Shown: piece after piece, positions 11,886 to 22,321 of the stretch
Layout: each line of letters begins with the position of its first letter
Position numbering within the stretch: the first letter of the stretch is position 1
Source: Ilyonectria destructans
Lineage: Eukaryota; Ascomycota; Sordariomycetes; Hypocreales; Nectriaceae
Reading direction: 5' to 3'
Length of the DNA stretch: 64,000 nucleotides
Assembly (NCBI GenBank): GCA_020740775.1
Contig: JAHEWK010000018.1
Location: 1,240,001 to 1,304,000 of the forward strand
Translations under genes and position numbers: made by a program
Notes under the pieces: model-generated
Told to the model about the DNA's origin: nothing
What the model saw: only the letters and a program-made list of their open reading frames with translations
Databases searched by the model: none

Positions 11886-13671
11886 TCACGCAGGCAAGGG
11901 AACATGTGCCCCATGAAACCCCATGGGAATCGCAAACTCCGCCTCCGCCCTCCCCACCTCCTCCATCGTCCGCGCATCCAGACACATCAGATACGCCCTC
12001 GAAGACACACCGTCCACAACAACACTCAACACCACGCCGTCATCCTCATCAGTCCCGTCCGGCCGCGGTACAAAGATTGGCTCTCCGGGCATGTGTCCCT
12101 CCGGGCCCGCCCACAGCAGCGCCTCCTGCGTCTCCACGTCCGTCTTGACCAGCGCGTCCACCAACGTACTGAGCCCCCGGTTCGACGTGCTGTACACGTA
12201 TCGATACGGCTTGCACCGGTAAGCCGGGTGAATCGTCGGCAGGTCACCGGCGTGCGGGTTCCGGATCGTCAGGAGCTTCTCGGCCGTGGCTGTGTAGGTC
12301 ACGTCCGGAGCGGTGCCGAGCTGCGGCATGGTGAATTTGTATCTGACGAAGTGTGGAGTTGCTGTCTTGAACCGGTCTCCTTTGGCCCAGAACTTCTTGG
12401 TCGCCTCATTGCGGTCGAGAATGACGTCGTAATAAAACCCCTTGATGACATCGAGGCTGTCGTACTCGACATAGTCCAGCATAAGGGCGGTCCGCTCCTC
12501 ACCCTTTTCGTCCTTGAATGTCTCCTCAAACGAATTCACGCTGTGAAAGAAGAAGCCAGCCGGGGTTGAAAACCGCGCCACGACTCCCTTGCCATTTCGC
12601 CTATCAACCACAATCCATCGGCAACGCTTCGATGCGTTGAACGGCTCCATAGCATCAACGATGTTGCGCTGCCACACTATCCCGAGCCCGTGCCACCGAA
12701 TATGGGACGACGGCAGGCACAGCACAACAAAGTTCTGCGTTAGGAAGAAGCTGTGCATGTACACGGCGGGCAGGCCCGGCTCGTTGATGGTGGCCAGGAT
12801 GTCCGTCTTGCCCGAGGCGGTGTTGACGCGGAACACACGGTACGTCGGCGTTCGGCCAAACTCCAGGTTGTAGTTGAAGAAGTCTCCCGTCTCCGGGTCT
12901 CGCTGGGCGTGCGCACTAGACATCGGCCCTTTGAGATCCGGGTGGAAGACGGCCTGCGTGGCCGGTCCCAGCGGCTCCAGCGACGTCGGGTCGATGCGCT
13001 GGAAGGCGGCTACGTCGGTGCCGACGTAGAGGTTCGTGACGCCCGCGCGGTGGCCAGACTTTTCGACAGGCATTCCGGGGACGTTGGGTTGCACAGTGAC
13101 GTTGTACGTGGTCAGCTTCGGCTCGAAGACGCTCATGAACTTGGCGAAGAGGCCCACGCAGGGATCGGCCTTTTGGCCAAATGAGATGCCTGAGCGCCAG
13201 CCCTTCTTCTTGACTCGAGCTACATAGTCGTCGGACTGGCGGCGGGACGAGTAGGTGACGGTTGTCTTTTCTCCTGGTGCGCTGGGGGTGTTGATGTCGA
13301 AGCGGTGAGTATGCGCGAAGCCATCAAACCAGTGGCTGACGTAGTGCGTCCCCTTTGGCGTCTTGTCGACGCGGCTCTGGCCTGGACCTGTGCGGTAGAG
13401 GGCTCCGGCAGCCCATGCTGGTATCTCTCCTGTGACCTTCAGGGGGAGGGGGCCGCGATGTTCCTCGAGGTTGTCAAACTATATTGGTTGTTTGTCAGAA
13501 TCAGGGAGAGTCGCACAAACAGGGTGGCACAGTGCCGGGTACAACACTAACAGCAGCTTCATTGGGCCAATGTCTCCAGGACTCGGCGAGAACATTCCGG
13601 GATAAGTTGTCGACGTCCTCGTCCTCGTCGTGGCGAGTGCGGTGGAAAGTGCCGGTGCCGTTGACGGCCAT
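11886..13671 (-). CDS. Carotenoid cleavage oxygenase family protein (RPE65/lignostilbene dioxygenase fold)
   Basis: This is a non-heme Fe(II) dioxygenase of the family that cleaves carotenoids or stilbenes at a C=C bond. Exons 13671-13552 and 13478-11886 give 570 residues. The characteristic N-terminal block is present (PLKVTGEIPAWAAGALYRTGPG, then GTHYVSHWFDGFAHTHRF). Four candidate iron-binding histidines stand in order: His230 (SSAHAQRDPETG), His282 (YMHSFFLT), His352 (FFFHSVNSFEE) and His562 (PMGFHGAHVP at the C terminus). The enzyme therefore looks active. An upstream in-frame ATG at 13821 would add 50 residues; I chose 13671 because it starts close to the conserved region. Known fungal relatives include torulene dioxygenases and stilbene-cleaving CAO-1 enzymes, and the sequence alone does not fix the substrate. 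It is divergent to a P450 gene. Confidence 0.85.
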
Positions 13672-15913
13672 CAGGGAGGTTGCTGGCTTGCGATGGTTAG
13701 GCAGGAGGCACTTAGGTGAGAGCCGAGTTGAGCGAGTATTATAAGTTGTTGCAGAGGTTGTGAGTGATTTGGCCTCTCCTAGTAGAAAGGGCCTAGAGTG
13801 ACTCGCAGGTTGAGGTGACACCGGTCAAGACAAGGCTATTCAGCTCGTTAACGACCGGGAAAGGGGCGGATGGATATAAGCACAATCAAGTTGAAGATGA
13901 GACGAGAAACCAAGATGGCTAAGGTGATTCACCGCACAAGGGCAGAAATTCGGACGGGAAGGGTGTCTTTTTTGAGCTCCAGCTCCAGCTCCTGTTCCCG
14001 CTTCAGCGTCCGGTTCCACGTCCCTTGTTCTCGTCCCTTGTTCTCGTCAACTTGCAAAGAGGGCCGCCACGTGTGGATAGGGCCGGAGAGTGCCGCGTGT
14101 GGAGGCAATTTTCTGCCCGTACCGAAGAATGGGCTTTTTCTCGTATGCGCATTCTGACGTTGTGGCCATGTGTGGTGGTAGTGCTGATTCTGCTGGTGTT
14201 GGCCATGGTGGTGGTGGTGCGTGTTCCATTGGCATTCTCGTCGTGCTTGCGGGTTCCTTGGCTGGCGGAGGCGCTTGTGCCTTGGCGAATTGCGTGGTGT
14301 TGTGGACTCTTTTTGCGGCCGTTGCAGGCTTGCAGGCTCGCGGAGCAGCCAATTCGTCGAGAAAGCGAGGTGCGGCGCAGGTGCTTATTAGTTGCCTTCT
14401 GCTATTGAATCGGCTTCCATCCAAACCCTTGTTCAGGCCGGGTTCGTCAGAAGCGAAACCTGGTACCGGTAAATCCGGGGTAACCTCCGTGTGGAGTCGG
14501 CATCACGAGCCCGGAGCTGCGTGCCCCTTCTACTCAGCCTTATTGCACATGCGAGGCATGCAATGCAACACGACGCAACGCAATCGCGACTGTACCTCCA
14601 AAAGGGCCCTCTGAAGGGGGTTTGCTTCGCCGTCTCACCGCAGCCCACGCTGGCACGCACGCGTTATTCTCCATGTGCCGCCATCCCGGCATCTAAGCGG
14701 ATCCGAGTGCGAAGCCATGCACCCTGGAGCAGACTAAGGCGCTATGGCGAACAATTCCTCGCTATGGCGGCGTCGGGATTGGACAGCGCTCGCTGGGGTC
14801 GTTTGGTGAAAGACACCGGCCCAGCGCCACGAATCAATTGGACTGTGGTGGCTGACGGCCTGGCGTCATGCATCTTGGCTTCATCCCGAGAGATTGGTTC
14901 ATTACCTGTCAGGACCGACGCTATGGAGTACCGGTGGACGGAGCACACGGAGACACTAATTCCCATTCAGACGCCTGTCAGCGGGAGAACCTGTATTCAG
15001 CTTCCACGCCGATCACTGAACCGGTATTGTCCGGCCTGTACTCCGGAGCAGTCAAGCGAATGCGATGCTGCCCTCCCTCCCATTCAACATTGGGCAGGTG
15101 TCATTCCGTTAGCCGGTCTAGGGTAGACCGCGCGGAATGAGGCTTAGAATGGTAAAATTCATATCAACGTTCTATCAAATATTTATTCTGTATTGAATCT
15201 GCTTAGGCATCTTGGTTGGTGGGCTTTAGACCAAGAGTAGTGCATGTTCTTGAGATGTGCCGTGCGTTTTCTCAATTCCCTTCTTATGACTCCATCCCAA
15301 ACCGCTTCAAAAGTTAACCCAACTTCGACCATCACCACTAGATAGATGAGAATTTCTGTCCTCCCCTCATTTGCCCACAAGTACGATTATACACTCCCTG
15401 GAGCTAGTCCCCATCGCTTTATTATGAACACATAACATTCTATCCTACGCTGCTGTTGAGAAACTTCTTCCCCAGAGATGCCCTCCACCACAACCATTCA
15501 TCACTCCCATATCCCGCCCTCGTGAAAAACTTCACCTGATAAATCTCCATTCCTGTAGAATCCATCATCCCCTCACTTCGGAACTCTTCTTCCTACCTTT
15601 GCCCGTACTACCCTTTCCAAAACACTTACCCTCATCCCTCACTCCCACCTCTGCACCACTCACAGGCCGCGGAAATCGATATCCGCAAAACATCACTGGT
15701 CACAGGTTGCCAACCGATGGCGGGGAACGCCCGTCTTTCCACTTCCAGGTCCTCTCTTAGCGGGTCTCCGTCTCTAGTGTGCAGGTCAGCACACCTGGAT
15801 ACTATTATTTCAGCGCGAGCGAGGCCATGATTCCGTCTTTTGAACCCTATCCTCTTCTCTACCTCAGTGGCACCAGTTTACCGTGACAGTGACAAGTGAC
15901 AAAGCAAGAAACA
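13672..15913. other. 2.2-kb divergent upstream region
   Basis: This is the shared 5' region of the carotenoid-oxygenase-type gene (-) and the P450 (+). It contains a tandem 13-base duplication near 14023-14048. Long open frames on both strands around 14050-14610 have GC-driven composition, and I do not call them. Pyrimidine-rich sequence at 15480-15700 is probably the P450 promoter. Confidence 0.5.
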
Positions 15914-17797
15914 ATGGGTGCTGTCGAGTACATTTTTACAAACCTTGGCACTGTTGCCTTGAGTTGTGTGGCTTTGGTACATGAATCCTATTGTTCTGGC
16001 GTGAGTGGTTGATGTGTTGGGCCTTGGCTAACTAACACCACCCTAGTTTGTTGTATATCTGGTTGCTGTATCTATCTACAACCTTTACTTCCACCCCCTG
16101 GCAAAGTATCCCGGCCCATTCTTTGCCCGCATCTCACCAGTCAGTCTCTCCATCTGCTCCACTGTGCGCCACATAACCGTCCACTAGATCTACAGCATCT
16201 GGGGTCTCTTCCGCGGACGATGGCCCTTCGATGTGCACCAACTCCATCTGAAATATGGCCCTATCGTGCGAACCATGCCCAATGAGCTTACGTTCACCGA
16301 CCCGCAAGCCTGGAAAGACATCTATGGTCACCGACAGGGTCATCCCCAATTCCACAAGGATCGTGAGTCTCATCACATCACCAACTTAACCAGCCAATGC
16401 TAACTCCAACACAAAGCCATCCAGTAGCCACCCCCACATCCCTCTGCGACTTCATTAGGATACCACTAACACTAATTTGCTAGTGTTGGCTCCGTGCAAG
16501 ACATCCCTGGGTCCACGACCCTGACCATGGCAGGCGACTCCGATCACTCCCGCCAGCGTCGTGCCCTTTCCCATGCCTTTAGCCAAAAGGCTCTTCTAGA
16601 GCAGGAGAGCATTATTAGGGGCTATGTTGATCTCCTTATCGAAAAGATGAAGCCGTTCGCGGCCACTGGAAAATCCGCAAATATGTGCGATTGGTTCAGT
16701 AAGCCCCCCGCCCCTTTGCGCATCTACGGCTAGTTAACTGTCTGCGTAGATTTCACCACATTTGACATCATCGGCGACATGGCCTTTGGCGAACCTTTCG
16801 GCTGCCTTAAGGACGGTGTCTTCCACGCGTGGGTCTCTCTCATCACACAGACCATCAAGGCCGGCGCCTTTGAGCAGGCAACTCGTCGCATGTTCAAGAC
16901 TGGTGGCATGATGCAGAAACTACTGTGCACCTTGATACCATCCGACCTTCGTTTAAAGCGCTTTCAGCACCTGGAGATGAGCAAGGAGAAGTGTCTCAAG
17001 TATGAATGCCCTCTACTTCCGTGATATGAGGGGGTAGAAGCTGACCCTCAAATAGGCGTATCGAAGAAGGCTTACGAAGAGAACATCGTGACTTTCTTTA
17101 CTATATTCTCCGACAGAACGAGAAGGGCGGTGTCTCACAGGACGAAATTATCCTCAACTCAGCCCTCTTTATTGTTGCTGGATCAGAGACTACCGCCTCA
17201 CTTCTCTCTGGTCTCCTCATGTGGCTCCTTCGCACTCCTCACGCTTACAAGAAACTGACGGAGGAAATTCGCTCGGCTTTCGAATCAGCAGACAAGATGA
17301 ATTCCCAGGGCTTGCAGAATCTACCGTACATGAATTCTTGCATTGACGAGGCCCTGCGCATCTTCCCCCCTGTCCCTACTGGCCTCACCCGGACAGTTCC
17401 TGAAAACGGGGATACTGTCGCAGGCGAGTTCCTCCCCGGTGGTATCACTGTCTCCTGCCATAGCTGGGCTGCTACGCATTCGCCGCACAACTTCCGCAGG
17501 CCTGACGAGTTTATCCCTGAGCGGTGGACCGACGATGCGTACGCAGATGAGAACAGGGAGGCTAGCCAGCCATTTTCTCTGGGGCCCCGTGGATGCATTG
17601 GAAAACACATGAGCTACCTGGAGCTAAGACTCATTCTAGGGAGCCTGTTGTGGCACTATGACCTTGAGAGAGCTGATCTGGATGACCCGAATGCCGTGGA
17701 TGTTTGGGATCCTAGTGGCGATCTGCAGCATGTTAAGGCATTCAATACGTGGGCTAAACCTACACTTTACGTTAGAATTAAAGCAGTTCAGCGATAA
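15914..17797 (+). CDS. Cytochrome P450 monooxygenase (CYP65/isotrichodermin C-15 hydroxylase-like)
   Basis: This is a membrane-bound, heme-thiolate monooxygenase. Seven exons are inferred: 15914-15976, 16047-16139, 16188-16362, 16417-16423, 16484-16698, 16750-16999 and 17056-17797, giving 514 residues. An N-terminal anchor (about 10-35) is followed by the proline hinge [10 protein letters not shown]. Also seen are the family block [15 protein letters not shown], the I-helix AGSETTA, the ExxR of the K helix (EALR), PERW, and the heme loop [12 protein letters not shown] with Cys448. The 7-base exon 4 is needed to keep frame and yields [13 protein letters not shown]. No key residue is missing. 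The resemblance to trichothecene-type and other secondary-metabolism P450s is by motif only, and the substrate is unknown. The divergent neighbour is a carotenoid-oxygenase-type gene. Confidence 0.88.
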
Positions 17798-18559
17798 CTA
17801 AATATGCCGATTCTTAGAGTCGAGGTGGTGGTTTGTTTTCGTGTTGCGACTCGCGACGTTGGTGGTGATCTCTGGTATGTGCGGTTGGCATCCCTAAAGG
17901 CGTATGGACACCAGTACAGAAATCAGAGTAATAAGTAAATCCTTCGGAAGCATAACACATATAACGTCAGGCAGTAAATAATCTGCTGTTTCAAAGGCTA
18001 CGTGGGTAGAGCCGGTGTTGGCCTCGTTTCTTCCTTGTCCCAAACCAAAAGGCATCAGAGACGGCGGAAACCTTAGAGGGTGCAGGTCCATTCGATCCCT
18101 GACTTGCTTCAGGGCCATCCCAGGTCTGCCATATTCTCCAATAATTCCGCAAGTCAAGGAATTGGATGGCGCGGCGGCGAGGTGGAAGAGGTCGACCGTG
18201 TCAAACCTCGTCTCGCAGTCTTGCAACTACACGCTGAACTCGAGGGCGGGACAGTTCTAGTGCCCTCTCCCTACCCTCAGCACCCAGTTAGCGCCGACAC
18301 CGTCACCAAAATCTTTGACCACATACTTGGCGACTTACGTAGAGCATTAATTCGTCTTTGTCTTAGGGGCGCGCCTCGAGCTCTGGGATACTCTTAGGGC
18401 AGGTAACGATCTTACAAAACGTACCAGTTACCCTGTTTCTTTTCGTCATCGGCCGAGTCAAAAAGGTGAACCCTAAGCTGTCACTTTTGGTAAAGCGAAG
18501 CCTGGCAGCTTCGTGACTGTCTCTAAAGTCCTTAGTCGAAGGAATAACCATGTGCTTTA
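17798..18559. other. Intergenic region downstream of the P450
   Basis: There is no supportable gene. Overlapping open frames on both strands near 17894-18400 resemble degraded sequence more than a gene. Composition drifts towards AT-rich on entering the retroelement relic. Confidence 0.4.
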
Positions 18560-19140
18560 AGTGTCGGTTTTATGCAGCTTTCCTTTAAGCCTTAGTTCCA
18601 TTATAAGTTTTACTTTAGGTTAGCTTTATAGTTTGGTAAATGGGATGGGTTTGGTAAACGGAGGGGATATATTTATTATAATAAGTATTTGGTTTCATGA
18701 TGAGTATTTAGTTTATAATAAGTATGGTAAATGCAATGAGTTTGGCAAATGCAATGGGTCTCCGCTGCGTTCGACATGGACAGCACAATCCCTTTGTGAT
18801 CGACCTTAATGGGACGGAATGAGTAATCGACAAGCCATGAGCACTCCTGAAGACGCCTCATCACCCCCAGCATCTCCTTCTCTGGCAGGGTGTACCTTTG
18901 TTCAGCATCGCTTAGGCTTCCCGAGAGCCACGTAACGATACTTGCTTTTCCCCAGTTCTCGTCTGTAATTGGAGGCCTCCGGTTCTCGTCGCTGAAGGGT
19001 CCATGGCCAGATGGAATTGCACCCTGGTGACAACTTGAGTTTGGCAAATGCCATGAGTTTAGTAGACGGAGCTTAGTGTTTAGTTTTATGATGGGCTAAG
19101 TATTTAGTTTAGGCTTAGGATAAACGTTTAGCATATTCAT
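18560..19140 (-). mobile_element. Ty3/gypsy-type retrotransposon relic (RNase H fragment)
   Basis: About 90 codons on the minus strand (roughly 19035-18760) read like the RNase H end of a Ty3/gypsy polymerase: SLSDAEQRYTLPEKEMLGVM, then DHKGIVLSM. This corresponds to the family pattern of a self-made colour-test-like region, 'ER.Y...EKE.L', and 'DHK.L'. Reverse transcriptase, integrase and intact LTRs are absent. The fragment sits inside AT-rich sequence with many TTTAG/TTTGG repeats, and one 19-base word recurs on each side (18738-18756 and 19037-19055, one mismatch, same orientation). TA-rich flanks would fit repeat-induced point mutation, but I have not measured indices. Confidence 0.6.
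18738..19055. repeat. Direct 19-base word bracketing the RNase H relic
   Basis: GAGTTTGGCAAATGCAATG at 18738-18756 recurs with one change at 19037-19055 in the same orientation. Related, more diverged words (TTTGGTAAATGGGATGGG, TTTGGTAAACGGAGG) lie just left at about 18633-18665. They could be remnants of LTRs or of a simple tandem repeat into which the element inserted. Confidence 0.55.
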
Positions 19141-19315
19141 GTAATTGTGTAAGTGGCTCTGTGTATATACTTGGATACCATTTACTCTTATCACCTCTAT
19201 CATCCCGATGAAAATGCCCACAAAGCGCCAAACCACCAATGACAACAAAACTCCTTGCTATATGCGATATCCAAAGCAATCATTGCATTTCATTTACCTC
19301 TCAAGAGGGTCCCCG

Positions 19316-22300
19316 TTACAACCATCCCCGACTGTTGCTTAACCTTTTGTAGCTGCCATGCCTCGCCTGCGGAAGCTCGCGACTCGTACACACAGTCTCA
19401 GTCGCGAATTTCCCACTCGGCAACCCACTATTCGCCTCCTCGAAGAAGAAGTGATTCGCGCTGTGTGCATATGCAACACGCCAAGGCACTTCGAGATGCT
19501 TTTTCTCCGGGCCGCCGCCGCAGCTGCCGTTAAACTGCGCGCTGGGCGGGCTATTGATGGCTAGGGCAAAAATGTTCTGCGGTTCGGTGAAGTCTGTTAC
19601 CAAACCGGAGCGTACGATGAACCATCCCAGGCAGAGCAAGTTGATGGCGAAGACAAGGACGAGGATGACGTAGAATAAGTTCTGCCAGGTGTCGATGTGG
19701 CCGGACGTGTACTGCTGGGTGATGAGGGACGCGTTGAAGGCCTGCCGGTGACCAGACCCGCTCGTGACGACGTTGTTGGGGTCGTCGTAGTCCCAATAGT
19801 GGCGGAAGGGCGTGTCGATGGAGGCAATGACGACGAGGGAGCTGGCGTAGACGGCGAAGGCCTCGGCCATAGATGGTAGAGATGTGGGGAGCTTGGGCTC
19901 TTGGAGGGCGAGCTGTGTAAGGACGCGTGCGTTTGATGCATTGTTGTTGATGGAGCCGCCGTTGAGATCCATAGACAATCGCCACTGGTCAGCGAGCCAC
20001 TAATGAAGTCAGTACGTGTAGACGTCTAGATGATAAACAGGTGGCATCATACCCTCCAGTCCAGCGAAGGCGCAGACCATCCCTGGTCGGCGTCAAAGGA
20101 TCGCAGGTAACTGTCCTTGTCGTTCGGATCTTCGCAATGAGCCGTCAGACTCGCACCAGCAGTTCCAGAAATATTGAACTGGGTGGAGCAGTTGGGAGAT
20201 GTCCAGGAACGCAGTTGGCAGAGGGTGTAGTTGTTAAAGTCGGCCGTCTTGCCCAGCATGTAGATGGCGTCTGATCCCGTCACGGTGGCATTGGCCAGCA
20301 GGTTGAAGTCGTAGGGGTACTTGAGAGAAGCTGTTAGTGCATGTTGCAACACGGGTCGTCGAGTAACTCACGAGCTGGAAGACCGGGGGTCTTCGCTTGT
20401 ACTTGGGCCCCCATTTGAATATGTCGTCGACGTCAGTTCGGTTGAGGTAGTTTTCCTTGTTCTTCTTGTCAACTGGCTGCGGAACCTCGCCCTCCCAACC
20501 GCTCCATCCCTTGATTTGATCGCCGACACCAGTCTCGTCATTCTGCGCGTTGGGCCACTCGGTGTAGACCAGAGGAGCCAGCTCATCCGCGTCCATGTTG
20601 GCGCAGAGGACGTTGATGGCTGGAGAAACGACGCCGGCTCTGACGGCGTACTCGCCAACTCCAGAAAGATCGTCGGGCTGGAGAATGCCGTTGATATTGG
20701 ACGTGGAAGCAGCGTATACACCAGGATGGGGCATGGCGAGAGTGACGTTGTTGATGATCCTGCCCGCCTCTGCGTACTGTGCCGTCACATTGCTGTGCTC
20801 AGTTTCGATCCACTGGGAGTACATGGTGGTGTTGTCGTAGAGTAGCATGGTGCTGTGGGGTCGCTTGTCCAAGTCGTTTTGTATAATGGTGCCGTTTTTG
20901 TTGATGTTTGTCCACGTAGTCATGAAATTAAGTAGATTCCGGTATGAATGGCCCGAGAACTGAATGTTCTCACAAGACTCAGTAGCCGAGGGATCGTCTT
21001 TTAAATTAATCAAATAGGCACAGTCGGACGCGACGTATTGTGTGTTGGCGTACGAGGCGCGGACGAAGCCTGTCATTTCCTTGTTCTCCCACTTGCCGGA
21101 TTTGAGTTTGGGCGAGACCATGGCATCAGAAGCGGTGGTGTAGAAAGCAGAAGCAAAGGTGGCAGTCAGACATAACATGCCGAGCAGAGTCATGGCGGAA
21201 GAGGGCAGCGTCTCGAAGTGGGTGATGAGAGATCCCGGTTGGATGACCCAATTGCGCATCGTCATCTCGGCGAGGGACATGCCCTGGGCCTTGCGGATGA
21301 AGGCTCTCCGGGTGAGAACTTGGCCGATGAAGGAGACAAATACCGTTACAAAAGACATTTCGATGGTCTTCGCAAAAAGCGCGGACAAGGTGGTGGCCGT
21401 GGAGGGTAACAGGCCGTGTTTGGAGGAGATCTGTCGGCCCCACCGAGGTTGGAGGATTGCAGTGACGAGCCAGATGCCGCTCGCGACGGTAGAATAAACT
21501 GACAGGACGTAAATTGTAACAGAGAGCCAACTAGTTCGCTTCTGGTGGATATCCTGATTAGACCAACAGTTGCTCGGCGGCTCCTGGAACTTCTTATAGA
21601 AGGTGTCGTCGTCAAAGTCATCGTCCGGCACCTCACCTCTAGGTTCGAAGCCTTCAGGCACTCCCGCGGGACCGTGTCCGGATGAGAGCAATCCGCGAGA
21701 ACCGGGCTCAGGGACTGGTATCTTGGCGTCTATGGATTCAGTATCGGAATCTTTGTGAGAGTGGCGGCTGGAGGAGGGCATAGCGGGAGTCCAGATGCTG
21801 TCCGGGCCGCTCATGGATGCAGACATGGCAGCAGGGCGGGAGACGTCCGGACTCAAATATGTCGGAGGAGGGTATCCCGAAGACGGATTGGGAGACAGCC
21901 CGATAGCAGGCGAGGCGACGGAGGAGGTATTGTCGAGAAGGCCCTGGTTGGAATGCGGAGTTTCCGGCGGGCTCCCACTGACCGGGACGCGGCCGGAGTT
22001 GCGGGTCATGGAGATGCCGAGCCCGTGCGAGTTGCCCTTCCCGTCGTCGAAGCCGTCGGCCGCAATTGTGTTGCTGTTTGTGTCGTCAAATTCGGACAGC
22101 TCGTGGCCGTCGTGCATCTTCCGGTAGCCGCTGTTCCTGCTGGAGCTGCGGAAGATGCCCGCGCCGGCGAAGGGATTCGAGGAGAGCGGCCGCGGGGAGT
22201 GGTTTGCGCTGCGCCGAGTTGCGGACGACGGCGAGGGAGAGAGCGCTGAGACGCCGTCTGTGTTGTCGTGAGGAGCGTAGACGGGGTTGAGGTTTAGAGG

Positions 22301-22321
22301 GAGGGCGGATGAACCAGCCAT
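19316..22321 (-). CDS. Large fungal membrane protein of unknown function
   Basis: Three exons, 22321-20372, 20319-20053 and 19999-19316, give 966 residues. I started at the ATG at 22321 (MAGSSALPLN). An in-frame ATG at 22441 would add 40 residues of poorer composition. The first ~290 residues are a Ser/Pro-rich, disordered cytosolic-type tail. Four hydrophobic segments follow: WLSVTIYVLSVYSTVASGIW, the LFAKTIEMSFVTVFVSFIG region, a third starting TLLGMLCLTATFASAFY, and a last one near the C terminus (FYVILVLVFAINLLCLGWFI). Between the third and fourth is a long domain with at least eight N-glycosylation sequons and several cysteines, so it is probably lumenal or extracellular. I do not recognise a characterised relative. 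The layout suggests a surface or vacuolar membrane protein. It lies downstream of MCM2 on the same strand. Confidence 0.85.

Noticed and set aside
11688..12569. 293-codon plus-strand open frame
   Set aside because: It is antisense to the well-supported carotenoid-oxygenase-family gene and is a shadow of its codon bias.
14047..14614. Overlapping open frames on both strands between the cleavage oxygenase and the P450
   Set aside because: The two strands mirror each other and neither has a domain, signal or splice support.
11886..17797. Secondary-metabolite gene cluster
   Set aside because: The P450, cleavage oxygenase, BBE oxidase and Zn2Cys6 regulator are scattered among housekeeping genes, and no PKS, NRPS or terpene cyclase is present.
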